From: JAGIBJ01 sp032119595
Lineage (GTDB): Bacteria; Actinomycetota; Thermoleophilia; Solirubrobacterales; Solirubrobacteraceae
Reading direction: 5' to 3'
DNA: 64,000 nucleotides
Assembly: GCA_032119595.1 (NCBI GenBank)
Contig: JAUMBQ010000008.1
Span: forward strand, 124,001 to 188,000
Shown: positions 19,341-28,444 of the stretch, in pieces
Layout of the letters: every line of letters begins with the position of its first letter
Numbering within the stretch: position 1 is the first letter of the stretch
The notes under the pieces: generated by a model
Told to the model about the DNA's origin: nothing
The model's database searches: none
The model's input: only the letters and a program-made list of their open reading frames with translations
Position numbers and translations under genes: made by a program

Positions 19341-19711
19341 GGAGACGGGGGGAATCGAACCCCCGTCCGGAATCGCAACAATGTGGCGTCTACGAGCGTA
19401 GTTCGCGATCAGTGTCTCGCTCTCCCGTCACCTCACGAACGGGGTCGGGGAAAGCCAGCCCTCTTGAATTTCCCTAAGTCGCACGAAGGCAAGGCGATTC
19501 GGTAAGTCGGCAAAGCTGATTTCCGCGATCCCGACGGCCGACTGGCCGGGGACGGAACCTTTCCTTACTTAAGCTGCGAGAGCAGAAGTCGGAAGGGCGT
19601 ACTCATGTGAGTCCGCATATATGGTTTTTGCTGGAGTTTTACGAGGCCATCCAGCAACCTCGGCTCGCAACCACACCGTGTGATCGACCCCGTCGAAGCC
19701 AGGTCGTCCCC
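19341..19711 (-). ncRNA. ssrA: Transfer-messenger RNA (tmRNA)
   Basis: About 371 nt. The 5' end GGGGACGACCTGGCTTCGAC and the 3' end with a T-arm (GGGGGTTCGATTCCCCCC) and CGTCTCCA form the tRNA-like domain; seven acceptor pairs can be drawn, one of them G-U. CCA is not encoded. The tag frame runs from a GCG resume codon at 19616 to TAA at 19569-19571 and reads ADSHEYALPTSALAA, ending in the usual protease-recognition ALAA. tmRNA with SmpB (gene at 35390) rescues stalled ribosomes. A possible -10 element TAGACT lies at 19733-19738. Transcription ends at the terminator at 19286-19321. Confidence 0.97.
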
Positions 19712-19810
19712 ATGGGGTTTCTTACCCGAGGGAGTCTAGCGCGGCGGTGGGTACGCCGCGACCGCGTGGACGCACGGCACCAGACCTGACCTCACGGAGC
19801 GGGCCAAAGG

Positions 19811-19840
19811 TTGGACTCGCAGGAAACCACTCGGTAAGGT
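19811..19840 (+). promoter_or_regulatory. Possible sigma-70 type promoter for the RCC1-repeat gene
   Basis: TTGGAC at 19811-19816 and TAAGGT at 19835-19840, separated by 18 bp, lie 33 bp upstream of the chosen ATG. The -35 and spacing are good and the -10 is moderate. Confidence 0.45.
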
Positions 19841-19872
19841 CGCGATCGACCGTCTTCCGGGCTGGCGGCCCC

Positions 19873-22800
19873 ATGCCTCCTGGACCGCCACCGCCGAGCG
19901 AGCCCGTCGTGCCCCATCGCAGGATCACCCTTCCCTTGCGCACCGTGCTGGTCCTGCTGGTCGCGCTCGCGGGCTTGCTGCTTGGCGGCGCCCAAGCTCA
20001 GGCGGCGTCGCTGATCGGCGACGGCCCGCGCTTCAGCGGCCCGGGCGTAGGCCCGGGCGAGCGGATCGCCGCGGGAGGATCACACTCGTGCGCGATCACC
20101 GCCGAGGGCACGCCGGTCTGCTGGGGCGAGAACGCCGACGGCCAGCGCGCGACCCCCGGCGGTATCGCGGCCGTCAAACAGATCTCAGCCGGCGACTTCC
20201 ACACCTGTGCGATCAAGACCAGCGGCACCCCGGTCTGCTGGGGTGAGAACGACTTCGGCAAGGCCACGGTCCCGGGCGACCTCGGCACCGTCACGCAGAT
20301 CAGCGCCGGCAGCAACCACACCTGCGCGATCAAGACGAACGGCACCCCCGTCTGCTGGGGCAGTAACACCGGCGATCGGTCGACGATTCCGGCCGGCGTC
20401 ACCACGGTCACCCAGATCACCGCGGGCGGCGAGCACACGTGTGCGATCAGGACGGATGGCACCCCGTCCTGCTGGGGCGGGAACGCGAGCGGCCAGGCCC
20501 CGTCCGACCCGGGTGTCGGCGCCGTCACCCAGATCACCGCCGGCCTGGCCCACACGTGCGCGATCAGGACGAACGGCACCCCGGCCTGCTGGGGCGATGA
20601 CTCCGACGGCCAGCGCACGCTCCCGGGCAACCTCGGCACCGTCACCCAGATCACCGCGGGCGACCGTCACACCTGCGCGATCAGGACCAACGGCACCCCG
20701 GCCTGCTGGGGCGCAAGCGACTTCGGCCAGAGCGACCTGCCGGGCGGCCTGGGCACCGTCACCCAGCTCACCGCCGGCAGCGGCCACACGTGCGCGATCA
20801 AGACCACCGGCGGCCCGGCCTGCTGGGGCGACGACATTGCCGGGCAGCGCACCGTCCCGACCACCCTCACCCGCGCGAGCACGCTGAGGATCACCGCCGG
20901 TACCGGTCACGCCTGCGCGATCAAGACCGACGGCACCCCCACCTGCTGGGGCAGCAACAACAGTGGGCAGACCACCATCCCGGCCGGAACCGGGACGGTC
21001 ACCCAGATCACCGCCAACAACAGGCAAAGCTGCGCGATCAAGACCGACGGCACCCCCACCTGCTGGGGCTCGGACGACTTCGGGCAGACCACCATCCCCG
21101 CCGGCACCGGCACCGTCACCCAGATCACCGCCGGCCAGATCCACACCTGCGCGATCAAGACCGACGGCACCCCCACTTGCTGGGGCAACAACAGCGAAGG
21201 GCGGGCGACGATTCCCGGAGGGACCGGGACCGTCACCCAGATCGACGCGGGCACCAGCCACACCTGCGCGATCAAGACCGACGGCACCCCCACCTGCTGG
21301 GGCTCGGACGACTTCGGGCAGACCACCATCCCCGGCGGGACCGGGACCGTCACCCAGATCGACGCGGGCAGCGGTCACACCTGCGCGATCAAGACCGACG
21401 GCACCCCCGTCTGCTGGGGCAACAGCTTCTACGAGCAGACCACCATCCCCGGTGGCACCGGCACCGTCACCCAGATCACCGCGGGCGCCAACCACACCTG
21501 CGCAATCAAGACCGACGGCACCCTCGCCTGCTGGGGCAGCAACTTCCAGGGAGAGGCCTCCCCTCCTGACGCCGCGACCTTCGGCACCGTCACCCAGATC
21601 GCCGCCGGGACGCAGTTCACGTGCGCGACGCGGAGCACCGGCGCCCTCGCCTGTTGGGGCGCCTCCGGCAGCGGGCAGATCACGTTCCCCGGTGAGATCG
21701 GGTCGGCGGCGATCAGCGCCGGATTCGGGCACACGTGCGCGGTCAAGCCGGGCGGCACCCCGGTCTGCTGGGGCAGCAACGCTGAGGGGCAGACCACCAT
21801 CCCGGACGGGACCGGCACGGTCACCCAGATCACCGCCGGCCAATCCCACACCTGTGCGCTCAGGACCGATGGCACCCCGGTCTGCTGGGGCGCCAACACG
21901 TCCGGGCAGACCACCGTCCCGGACGGGACCGGCACCGTTGCCCAGATCACCACCGGCGCATTTCATACGTGCGCGATCAAGACCGACGGCACCCCGGTCT
22001 GCTGGGGCAGCAACGTCGGCGGGGCTACGACCATCCCCGATGGCACCGGCACCGTCACCCAGATCACCACCGGCGCATTCCATACGTGCGCGATCAAGAC
22101 CGACGGCACCCCGGTCTGCTGGGGCAACAACGTCGGCGGGGCTACGACCATCCCCGATGGCACCGGCACCGTCACCCAGATCTCCGCCGGCGGCGGCTAC
22201 ACCTGCGCGATGAAGACCGACGGCACCCCGGTCTGCTGGGGCGCCAACTTCGACGGGCGGGCGACCGTCCCGGATGGCACCGGCACCGTCACCCAGATCT
22301 CCGCCGGCAGCAGCCACACCTGCGCGATCAAAACCACCGACACCCCGGTCTGCTGGGGCAGCGGCGACCAGGGGAAGACCACCATCCCCGCCGGTACGGA
22401 CGCCGTCACCCAGATCACCGCCGGCGGCAGCCACACCTGCGCGATCAAGACCACCGGCACCCCGGTCTGCTGGGGCGCCAACACCTCTGGGCAGCGCCAG
22501 GCGACGATCGCTGCCATCGCCCCCATCCTGGCCGGCGCGGGCGAGTTCCTGCGCGCGACGAACAGCTCGCCCCAGCGCGGGTTCAAGGTCACCGCTGGTG
22601 CCTTGCCCGACGGCCTCACGATCAGCCCAACCGGGCTGATCTCCGGCACCCCCACGACGACCGGCTCGTTTACCGCCACGATCACCGTGTCGTCCGACAA
22701 CTTCCCGCCGTCGGCCTCCACGGACGTAACGATCAACGTCGACCTCACCGCGCCGACCACCACAGACAACGTTCCGACCGGCTTCCGCAACGCCCCGATC

Positions 22801-24036
22801 CCCGTCACATTGACCGCGACCGACACCGGCGGCGGCGCGGTCCAGACCACCACCTTCGAGATCGTCAGCGCGGGCGATGTGGCGGGCGCGACCCAGACCT
22901 ACAACCCCGCCGCCAAGCCGACCCTCAGCAACGGGGAAAAGATCCGCTACCGCTCCACCGACACGCTCGGGAACGCCGAGGCCGACAAGACCAGCACCGC
23001 GGCGAAGGTCGACACCGTTGCGCCGACCACGACCGACAACGTGCCGGCCGGGTTCGCCGCCGCACCCGTCCCCGTCACGCTCACCGCGGCCGACACCGGC
23101 GGCGCAGGGGTGCAGACCACCACCTTCGAGATCCTGAGCGCCGCCGGCGCCCCGGGCGCGACCCAGACCTACAACCCCGCGGCCAAACCCAGCCTCAGCA
23201 ACGGCGAGCGGATCCGCTACCGCTCGACCGACACCGCCGGCAACGCTGAAGCGAACAAGACCAGCGCCGCCGCCAAGGTCGACAGCGTCGTCCCCACGAC
23301 GACCTTCACCACCGCACCTGCCGCGTCGAGCAGCGACCGGTCCCCGACCGTCGCGTTCACCACCACCGCGACCGCGCCGACCTTCGCCTGTTCGTTCGAC
23401 GGCGCTCCGCTGACCGCCTGCACCTCACCGGTCGCGCTCGGCCCGCTCGCCAATGGCCCGCACACCTTCAGCGTCCGCGCGACGTCCCGAGCCGGCACCG
23501 TCGGCCCGACCACGACGGTCAGCTTCACGATCGTCCAGCCGCCCGCGCCCGCGACGCCCGATCCACCCGCACCAACGACGCCGATCGTCACCCCGAACGC
23601 GCCTGCGCCTGAGCCGCCCGCCCTGCCCGGTGGCGTCACCGAAACCCCGCCTCTGGTCGTCACGCCACCAGCCCCGGAGCTGAAACCGACGCTCTCCCTT
23701 GCGCGGCGCACCAAGGGACGCTCACTGCTGCTGGACCGCGGCGCCATCCCGGTCCGCGTCTCGTGCGGACCGGCCGCCTGCCGCATGACGATCACCGTCA
23801 CCCTGCGGGTGAAGGGCAAGACCCGCGTGAGGCTGCGCCAGAGCGTTTTCGAGCTGCAGGCCGGACAGATCAGCGTGGCCTCGATCAGGGCCACCCCGGC
23901 GCAGCGCCGCACGATCCGCCGACTCACTGGCCCACGGGGCAGCGGCCAAGCTCAGTTTGAGTTCAGCGCCACCGGCGGCGGCGTGACCAAGCGCGCCACC
24001 GTTGCTTTGAACCTGCGCACGCTCACCGTGCGCTGA
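19873..24036 (+). CDS. Secreted giant RCC1-like repeat protein with Ig-like domains
   Basis: A 1,387-residue exported protein. A signal peptide (PLRTVLVLLVALAGLLLGG AQAQA) is followed by 21 tandem RCC1-type repeats of about 39 residues, each with the pattern ITAGxxHTCAIKTDGTPxCWG and GQTTIPxGTGTVTQ. Each repeat has one Cys in HTC and one in CWG, giving 42 paired cysteines. Next come a putative Ig domain (about 22510-22740), two copies of a 90-residue OmpL47/Ig-like domain (TTTDNVPxGF...VTLTAxDTGG), a further Ig-like domain, a Pro-rich linker and a basic C-terminal beta domain. Repeats 17 and 18 are almost identical. The start is ATG 19873; GTG 19909 would give a tighter signal. Probably an extracellular adhesin or structural protein; function unknown. 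Confidence 0.85.
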   Translation: MPPGPPPPSEPVVPHRRITLPLRTVLVLLVALAGLLLGGAQAQAASLIGDGPRFSGPGVGPGERIAAGGSHSCAITAEGTPVCWGENADGQRATPGGIAAVKQISAGDFHTCAIKTSGTPVCWGENDFGKATVPGDLGTVTQISAGSNHTCAIKTNGTPVCWGSNTGDRSTIPAGVTTVTQITAGGEHTCAIRTDGTPSCWGGNASGQAPSDPGVGAVTQITAGLAHTCAIRTNGTPACWGDDSDGQRTLPGNLGTVTQITAGDRHTCAIRTNGTPACWGASDFGQSDLPGGLGTVTQLTAGSGHTCAIKTTGGPACWGDDIAGQRTVPTTLTRASTLRITAGTGHACAIKTDGTPTCWGSNNSGQTTIPAGTGTVTQITANNRQSCAIKTDGTPTCWGSDDFGQTTIPAGTGTVTQITAGQIHTCAIKTDGTPTCWGNNSEGRATIPGGTGTVTQIDAGTSHTCAIKTDGTPTCWGSDDFGQTTIPGGTGTVTQIDAGSGHTCAIKTDGTPVCWGNSFYEQTTIPGGTGTVTQITAGANHTCAIKTDGTLACWGSNFQGEASPPDAATFGTVTQIAAGTQFTCATRSTGALACWGASGSGQITFPGEIGSAAISAGFGHTCAVKPGGTPVCWGSNAEGQTTIPDGTGTVTQITAGQSHTCALRTDGTPVCWGANTSGQTTVPDGTGTVAQITTGAFHTCAIKTDGTPVCWGSNVGGATTIPDGTGTVTQITTGAFHTCAIKTDGTPVCWGNNVGGATTIPDGTGTVTQISAGGGYTCAMKTDGTPVCWGANFDGRATVPDGTGTVTQISAGSSHTCAIKTTDTPVCWGSGDQGKTTIPAGTDAVTQITAGGSHTCAIKTTGTPVCWGANTSGQRQATIAAIAPILAGAGEFLRATNSSPQRGFKVTAGALPDGLTISPTGLISGTPTTTGSFTATITVSSDNFPPSASTDVTINVDLTAPTTTDNVPTGFRNAPIPVTLTATDTGGGAVQTTTFEIVSAGDVAGATQTYNPAAKPTLSNGEKIRYRSTDTLGNAEADKTSTAAKVDTVAPTTTDNVPAGFAAAPVPVTLTAADTGGAGVQTTTFEILSAAGAPGATQTYNPAAKPSLSNGERIRYRSTDTAGNAEANKTSAAAKVDSVVPTTTFTTAPAASSSDRSPTVAFTTTATAPTFACSFDGAPLTACTSPVALGPLANGPHTFSVRATSRAGTVGPTTTVSFTIVQPPAPATPDPPAPTTPIVTPNAPAPEPPALPGGVTETPPLVVTPPAPELKPTLSLARRTKGRSLLLDRGAIPVRVSCGPAACRMTITVTLRVKGKTRVRLRQSVFELQAGQISVASIRATPAQRRTIRRLTGPRGSGQAQFEFSATGGGVTKRATVALNLRTLTVR

Positions 24037-24050
24037 TTCCTCGCCAGAAA

Positions 24051-24106
24051 AGTTCGGGCCCCGCCTCACTCAACCGGGCGAGCGGCGAGGAGGCAGAGCC
24101 CGAACT
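24051..24106. repeat. Inverted repeat at the end of the RCC1-repeat gene
   Basis: AGTTCGGGC at 24051-24059 and GCCCGAACT at 24098-24106 are perfect 9-bp arms. They lie between convergent genes and could act as a terminator, but there is no T-tract. Confidence 0.5.
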
Positions 24107-24181
24107 GGTCACACTAGTGATCGAGCGACGGTGAGGCCGTCACCCTGCCACAGCTCGTGCCACGTTTGAACGGAACGCTGG

Positions 24182-25717
24182 CTAGAAGCTCCCGAACGGC
24201 GGGCACTGGCTCGGCGCCGCATGACTGGCGACGACGGACGAGCCGGTCAGCTTCGTGCCGTCGTTCAGAGTGACCGTGCCCTCGACCTTGAATCCGCCGT
24301 TGTAGCCGATCGATGGGAGCTCCACGGGCGTCCCGGGCACGAGCACGAGGTTCGGCGTGGTCACCGCACCCGTCTTGGTGCGGCTCACTTTGCCCGTGAA
24401 GGCCACGGCATGCCGCAGGTCGGTGCGCTGCGCCTTGAACGCGAGTGTCGCGCGCGGCCGGGAGTACGTGCGCGGCAGCCACGGCGCCCAAGGGGTCCAC
24501 TTGATGCAGGCCGCGTCGCCGATGAAGACGTAGTCCGACATCTGCGGCGTGGACGGCACGGCGGGCTCGACACCCGGCAGCGGCTTGCTGCCGAGCTGGG
24601 CAACGTGGAGGCCGGTGAAAGCGAAGGCTCCGTCAGCGGTGATCCCACCGCGCTTGTCCTCCTGGAACTCGCCTAGCCATTCCCAATCGGTGAAGGGCAC
24701 GTCGCCGCCGAGCTGCGTGAGTGCGCCGTTGCGATCGAGGCGACCGAACACCAGGCGAGGGGTGGCGCTCCGCTGACCGAGGACGTCGCTGAGGATCACG
24801 GATCCCCCATCGTCGGCAACGTGCCGCACCCGGGGCACGTACGAATCCCCATACGACGGCAACGGCGTGCTTCCGATCGCGCCGGTCTGCAAATCGATGC
24901 CGACCACGGTATCCCGGTAGAGCGACAGGCCGGCGGCGAAGGTGCCACCAGGGGAGATGACGAGCTGCTCGACGCCCTTGGGCGCTTCGAACCGCTTGAC
25001 CCCGTCGATGAAGATGTGGCCCCCGCTCACCGCGATGCGGCCTGCATCATCCATGGCGGTCGCGTACGCCGATTCGGCCTGAGGAAGGTCCGTCCGGGCG
25101 CCCGTCTCGAGGCTGACGCGCTGCGTGTAGTCGGAATCCACGCCGCCCGTGGACAGGAACTGCAGGACCGCGATCTGCGCGACCTTTCCGTTGCCCGAAA
25201 TCGCGACACTGTGGAACCAACGACCGGGCGTTCCGTCCTCGTCGTACCCATCGTTCTGGTCGCCGATGGCGTTGCCGTCAGCATCCGCCGACAGCAACGT
25301 CTTGGTGCCCGTCGCGCGGTCAAGCACATAGAAGTCGCGAAGCGTGTTGGTGTCCTTCGGGCTGTACGACGCCTTCGTGTGGAAGATCAGCCGCTGCAGG
25401 TCGCTACTGGCCGCATCGAGCCCGGCGGGGCCTGGCACGAGTTCCGTCGTCTTGCCGGTCACCACGTCGCGCGAAAGCACTCCGTTCTCGCTGGGAAGGA
25501 CCGCGTACGGGCCGAGCTCGCGAGTGCCCACGAGCTCCGTCCCACCCGGCGAGATCGCCAGCCAGTTGTTCTCCCACGTGCGAGTGCCGTCGACGGCGAT
25601 GCCGACGTACCGCAGCGGGCTGGTCGCGGCGTGCGCACTGACGGGCGCCACGGCAGCGATGGCCACTGCGGCGAAGGCCGCTCGAGCGGTGCGGCCTGGG
25701 AGGAACGAGTGGGACAT
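24182..25717 (-). CDS. Secreted beta-propeller protein, paralogue of the 5.8 kb gene
   Basis: A 511-residue exported protein of unknown function. Its signal peptide is TARAAFAAVAIAAVAPVSAHA, and the mature protein begins YVGIAVDGTRTWENNWLAIS. Propeller-like segments include DFYVLDRATGTKTLLSAD and GVLSRDVVTGKTTELVPG. The C-terminus LTGSSVVASHAAPSQC matches the paralogue's LTGSETIASHAPPLGC. I chose the ATG at 25717 because the signal peptide starts there and GGGAG lies just upstream. It converges with the RCC1-repeat gene and is divergent from the oxygenase operon. Confidence 0.78.
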   Translation of the reverse strand: MSHSFLPGRTARAAFAAVAIAAVAPVSAHAATSPLRYVGIAVDGTRTWENNWLAISPGGTELVGTRELGPYAVLPSENGVLSRDVVTGKTTELVPGPAGLDAASSDLQRLIFHTKASYSPKDTNTLRDFYVLDRATGTKTLLSADADGNAIGDQNDGYDEDGTPGRWFHSVAISGNGKVAQIAVLQFLSTGGVDSDYTQRVSLETGARTDLPQAESAYATAMDDAGRIAVSGGHIFIDGVKRFEAPKGVEQLVISPGGTFAAGLSLYRDTVVGIDLQTGAIGSTPLPSYGDSYVPRVRHVADDGGSVILSDVLGQRSATPRLVFGRLDRNGALTQLGGDVPFTDWEWLGEFQEDKRGGITADGAFAFTGLHVAQLGSKPLPGVEPAVPSTPQMSDYVFIGDAACIKWTPWAPWLPRTYSRPRATLAFKAQRTDLRHAVAFTGKVSRTKTGAVTTPNLVLVPGTPVELPSIGYNGGFKVEGTVTLNDGTKLTGSSVVASHAAPSQCPPFGSF

Positions 25718-25854
25718 GAAGCTCCCGAGAGCGGTGACGTGGAGGGCGATTTCCGGCTGGACACGCCGAATGCAACGCAGCGATGTCGAACCTGAACGCG
25801 GTCCAACGCTCGCTACGCCCCGGAGCCTACCGATGTAGAGGCAGTTCAAAACGC

Positions 25855-25882
25855 TTGACCTCAGCCTCTACGTCTGTATCGT
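25855..25882 (+). promoter_or_regulatory. Probable promoter of the oxygenase-MFS operon
   Basis: TTGACC at 25855-25860 and TATCGT at 25877-25882, spaced 16 bp, point toward the oxygenase gene. Transcription would start near 25889, giving a leader of about 180 nt that contains the short ORF and hairpin described next. Confidence 0.55.
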
Positions 25883-25936
25883 CCTCTGCGTCTGCATAGG
25901 CCGCCTCGTCCTTGCGCCCAGAAAGGGGAGTCCGAC

Positions 25937-25960
25937 ATGACCATGCCGTACCGCCGCTAA
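25937..25960 (+). CDS. Possible 7-codon leader peptide (MTMPYRR)
   Basis: ATG ACC ATG CCG TAC CGC CGC TAA, preceded by AGGGGAG at a good distance for a ribosome-binding site. It lies inside the predicted leader of the oxygenase operon, 107 nt before the oxygenase ATG. A short ORF with its own good Shine-Dalgarno is unusual and suggests translation-linked attenuation, but no experimental or comparative support is visible here. Confidence 0.35.
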   Translation: MTMPYRR

Positions 25961-26042
25961 TTCCTCGCGCTCGATGGCACCGACCCCGGCGTCGTTTCCC
26001 CATCGATCGTTCCTCCCCACGCACGCCGCGCCGCCCTCGTGC

Positions 26043-26065
26043 GGCCGGCGCGCCGGAGGCCGGCC
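26043..26065 (+). promoter_or_regulatory. GC hairpin around the oxygenase ribosome-binding site
   Basis: GGCCGGC (26043-26049) pairs with GCCGGCC (26059-26065); the GGAG of the oxygenase Shine-Dalgarno (GGAGG at 26055-26059) lies mostly in the 9-nt loop, and the structure ends 2 nt before the ATG. It could limit ribosome access unless opened. Confidence 0.4.
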
Positions 26066-26067
26066 CG

Positions 26068-27177
26068 ATGCCCGCCCCGTCCCAGCCTTGGCCCCGTCCC
26101 AGCCACCACCCCTCCCAGCCGATGTCGACCTCGCTCCAGCCCGCCAGCGCCACCCCAGCCTCCGCCGCCACGCTGCCGCCCGCGTTCGTGATCGTGGAGC
26201 CCGACACCGCCATCGGCCTCCCCCACATCGCGATCGGCGATCACTGGCGGCCGGCGCTGGAGCGGTTCGTCGAGCTCGTCCCGCAGATGGGCCCGATGCT
26301 CAAGCTCAACTACGCCCGCCCGCAGCCAGAGAACACTCCGGAGGGCGCGGATCCCGACGACCTCCTGCTGCCGTTCGTCGGCGACCCCGAGCCCTGCACG
26401 ATGCACGTGCTCCCGAGCGCAGTGCCCGACGCCGGTGTGGTGCGCGACCTGGAAGCGTTCGCGCGTGCCCTGCACGCCTACGACATCCCGGGCACGCTCG
26501 GCGGCGCGATCGTGACGCAATCGATGATCGGGCCGGTGGGCGGCTACGGCATGAAGCACCTGTTCGCGTTTCTGCGCGCTGTGATCGTCGAGCAGTGCGG
26601 CCATCGCCTGGGTGCGCACGCGATCGAGACCGACGGCACGGGCCACGACCACATCTTTCCGCCGCACGCCGACATGTGGGTGACGTCGATCATCCTGAAC
26701 ATCTTCAACATCCAGCCGCCCGGCCAGGGCATCTCAACGATGCTCCGCATGGACGACGCGTGGGCGACGATCGAAGCGAGCGGCATCCCGCCCGAGGGCA
26801 TCGCGCAGATGCGTCGCTCCATCGCCGATCACGGGTCATGCGACCTCTACATGCAGTTCAACGCCTGGCTGTACAACGACCATGCCTGGTCGGATCGCCT
26901 CGGCGACGAGCTCCTGGCCATGAGCGTCGGCCACGAGATGCTTCCCGGCCAGGGCTACCTGGTGGACGACCGCCGATGGCTCCACGGACGCAAGGAGCTG
27001 CGCTGGCCGGAGTCGTACACCAAGGAAGACAAGCTGAACCGCCTGTACCGACTCGGCTACAACACGCGTGAGTCGGAGGCGTTCTCCGCGGAGCGCATCG
27101 CTGCGTGGGAGCGCACGGGCTACCTTCCCGTCGACTGCGTCGGGCGGATCCTCGACCAGCCGGCCAACCCGACGTAG
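26068..27177 (+). CDS. Probable 2-oxoglutarate/Fe(II)-dependent oxygenase (TauD/CAS-like)
   Basis: A 369-residue cytoplasmic protein. A candidate iron triad is present: H200-A-D202 in FPPHADMWVTS and H306 in DDRRWLHGRKEL, with R308 placed to bind 2-oxoglutarate. The HxD...HxR spacing of about 105 residues and the DxRxxLHGR context are typical of TauD/clavaminate-synthase-like enzymes. Overall similarity is not strong enough to name a substrate. The start at 26068 has GGAGG 8 nt upstream; the N-terminal 20 residues are Pro/Ser-rich. An MFS exporter begins 11 bp downstream, so the pair may modify and export a small molecule. Confidence 0.6.
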   Translation: MPAPSQPWPRPSHHPSQPMSTSLQPASATPASAATLPPAFVIVEPDTAIGLPHIAIGDHWRPALERFVELVPQMGPMLKLNYARPQPENTPEGADPDDLLLPFVGDPEPCTMHVLPSAVPDAGVVRDLEAFARALHAYDIPGTLGGAIVTQSMIGPVGGYGMKHLFAFLRAVIVEQCGHRLGAHAIETDGTGHDHIFPPHADMWVTSIILNIFNIQPPGQGISTMLRMDDAWATIEASGIPPEGIAQMRRSIADHGSCDLYMQFNAWLYNDHAWSDRLGDELLAMSVGHEMLPGQGYLVDDRRWLHGRKELRWPESYTKEDKLNRLYRLGYNTRESEAFSAERIAAWERTGYLPVDCVGRILDQPANPT

Positions 27178-27187
27178 GTTGGACGCG

Positions 27188-28444
27188 ATGACGAGCGCAG
27201 GCACCGAAGCGAGCGACGGGCGCTCCGCCAAGCGGCCACTCACCAGGCCCATGCGCCTGTTCCTCGCGGCGAGCCTCCAGTCGTCGCTCGGCAACGAGAT
27301 GGCGTACGTCGCGGTGCTCCTGCTCGCGTACACCCAGTCGCCCACGAGCTGGGCGATCACGGCCGTGCTCCTGGCCGAACTCGTTCCCACGCTCCTCCTC
27401 GCGAACGCGGCCGGGGCGCTCGCCGACCGGCTCTCCCGCCGGACGCTCGTCGTCTCCGCGGATCTCGCACGCGTCGTGATCTTCGCGGCCCTCGCCGTGT
27501 CGCCGTCGATCGGCGTGACTCTGACCCTCGCGACGCTGGCGAGTGTGTCGCAGACGGTGTTCCGCCCCGCGAGCCGATCGGCCATTCCTTCGCTGACGGA
27601 TCGCGACGGCCTCGGGCGAGCCATGGGAACGCTGGCTTTCGTGGGCCGCGTCGCGCAGACCGCCGGCCCGCTGGTCGCGGCGATCATCCTCCTCGCGGGC
27701 GGCCCGGCGGCGGTGATGCTCGTCAATGCAGCGACGTTCCTGGTCTCGGCTGCCGTCCTGTCCCGCCTCCCACTCGACGCCGCACCAACGGATCAGCTCG
27801 AACTGGCCACCTCGGAGCCGGCGCCAACCGTGCCGGGCGGCGCGCGCGGGACCCTGCGGCTCATTCGAACGCTCGAGACGGTGCCCGCGGTCTTCATCGC
27901 CGGATTTGGCGCGACGTTCGCGTTCGCAATGATCAACGTCGCCGAACCGTTGCTCGTGCGCGAGACGCTCGCCGCCGGCGAATCGACCTTCGCCCTGCTC
28001 ATCGCGGTGTTCGGCGGGGGCGCGACCGTCGGTGCGGCCCTCGCTCGGACTCAACTGCGCCTGCTGTTCCTGGCGGGCGGCGGATCGGTGGCCGCAGTCG
28101 GCCTCACGGCCTTCGCTACGACCGTCCCGATGACCGGGGTGCTCTTTGCCTTGAGCGGACTCTTCGCGGGGCTCTTCATGGCCAGTGAAGACCGCCTCTT
28201 GGCGACGATGGTTCCGCAACACATCCAGGGGCGGGTGTACGGGCTCAAGGACAGCATGGACTCCGGCGCATGCATCGGCGCGTACGTGATCGCGGGCGCC
28301 GTGGCCGGTGCGGCCGGGCCGCGAGCGGTCTTCGCCGTCTCGGCGGCCACGGCCCTCCTCGCCGGCCTGGCCGCCCTTCGCTTTGCGGCCCGCCCAACCT
28401 CTCGCCGAGGTCGGGCAGTGCCACAACCTTGCGCTACGCCTTAA
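27188..28444 (+). CDS. MFS transporter (MFS_3, EntS/macrolide-efflux-like)
   Basis: A 418-residue membrane protein with about 12 hydrophobic segments. The first (MRLFLAASLQSSLGNEMAYV) and the loop ADRLSRRTLVVSADLARVVI between helices 2 and 3 (GxxADRxxRR pattern) are typical of the exporter group with EntS and Mef proteins. It starts 11 bp after the oxygenase stop and should be co-transcribed. Its last 11 bp overlap the end of the convergent acyl-CoA ligase gene. The exported compound is unknown. Confidence 0.88.
   Translation: MTSAGTEASDGRSAKRPLTRPMRLFLAASLQSSLGNEMAYVAVLLLAYTQSPTSWAITAVLLAELVPTLLLANAAGALADRLSRRTLVVSADLARVVIFAALAVSPSIGVTLTLATLASVSQTVFRPASRSAIPSLTDRDGLGRAMGTLAFVGRVAQTAGPLVAAIILLAGGPAAVMLVNAATFLVSAAVLSRLPLDAAPTDQLELATSEPAPTVPGGARGTLRLIRTLETVPAVFIAGFGATFAFAMINVAEPLLVRETLAAGESTFALLIAVFGGGATVGAALARTQLRLLFLAGGGSVAAVGLTAFATTVPMTGVLFALSGLFAGLFMASEDRLLATMVPQHIQGRVYGLKDSMDSGACIGAYVIAGAVAGAAGPRAVFAVSAATALLAGLAALRFAARPTSRRGRAVPQPCATP

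Noticed and set aside
20185..22434. Long minus-strand open frame over the RCC1 repeats
   Set aside because: Its Gly/Ala/Asp-rich repeats are only the reverse complement of the real repeats, and no start or domain supports it.
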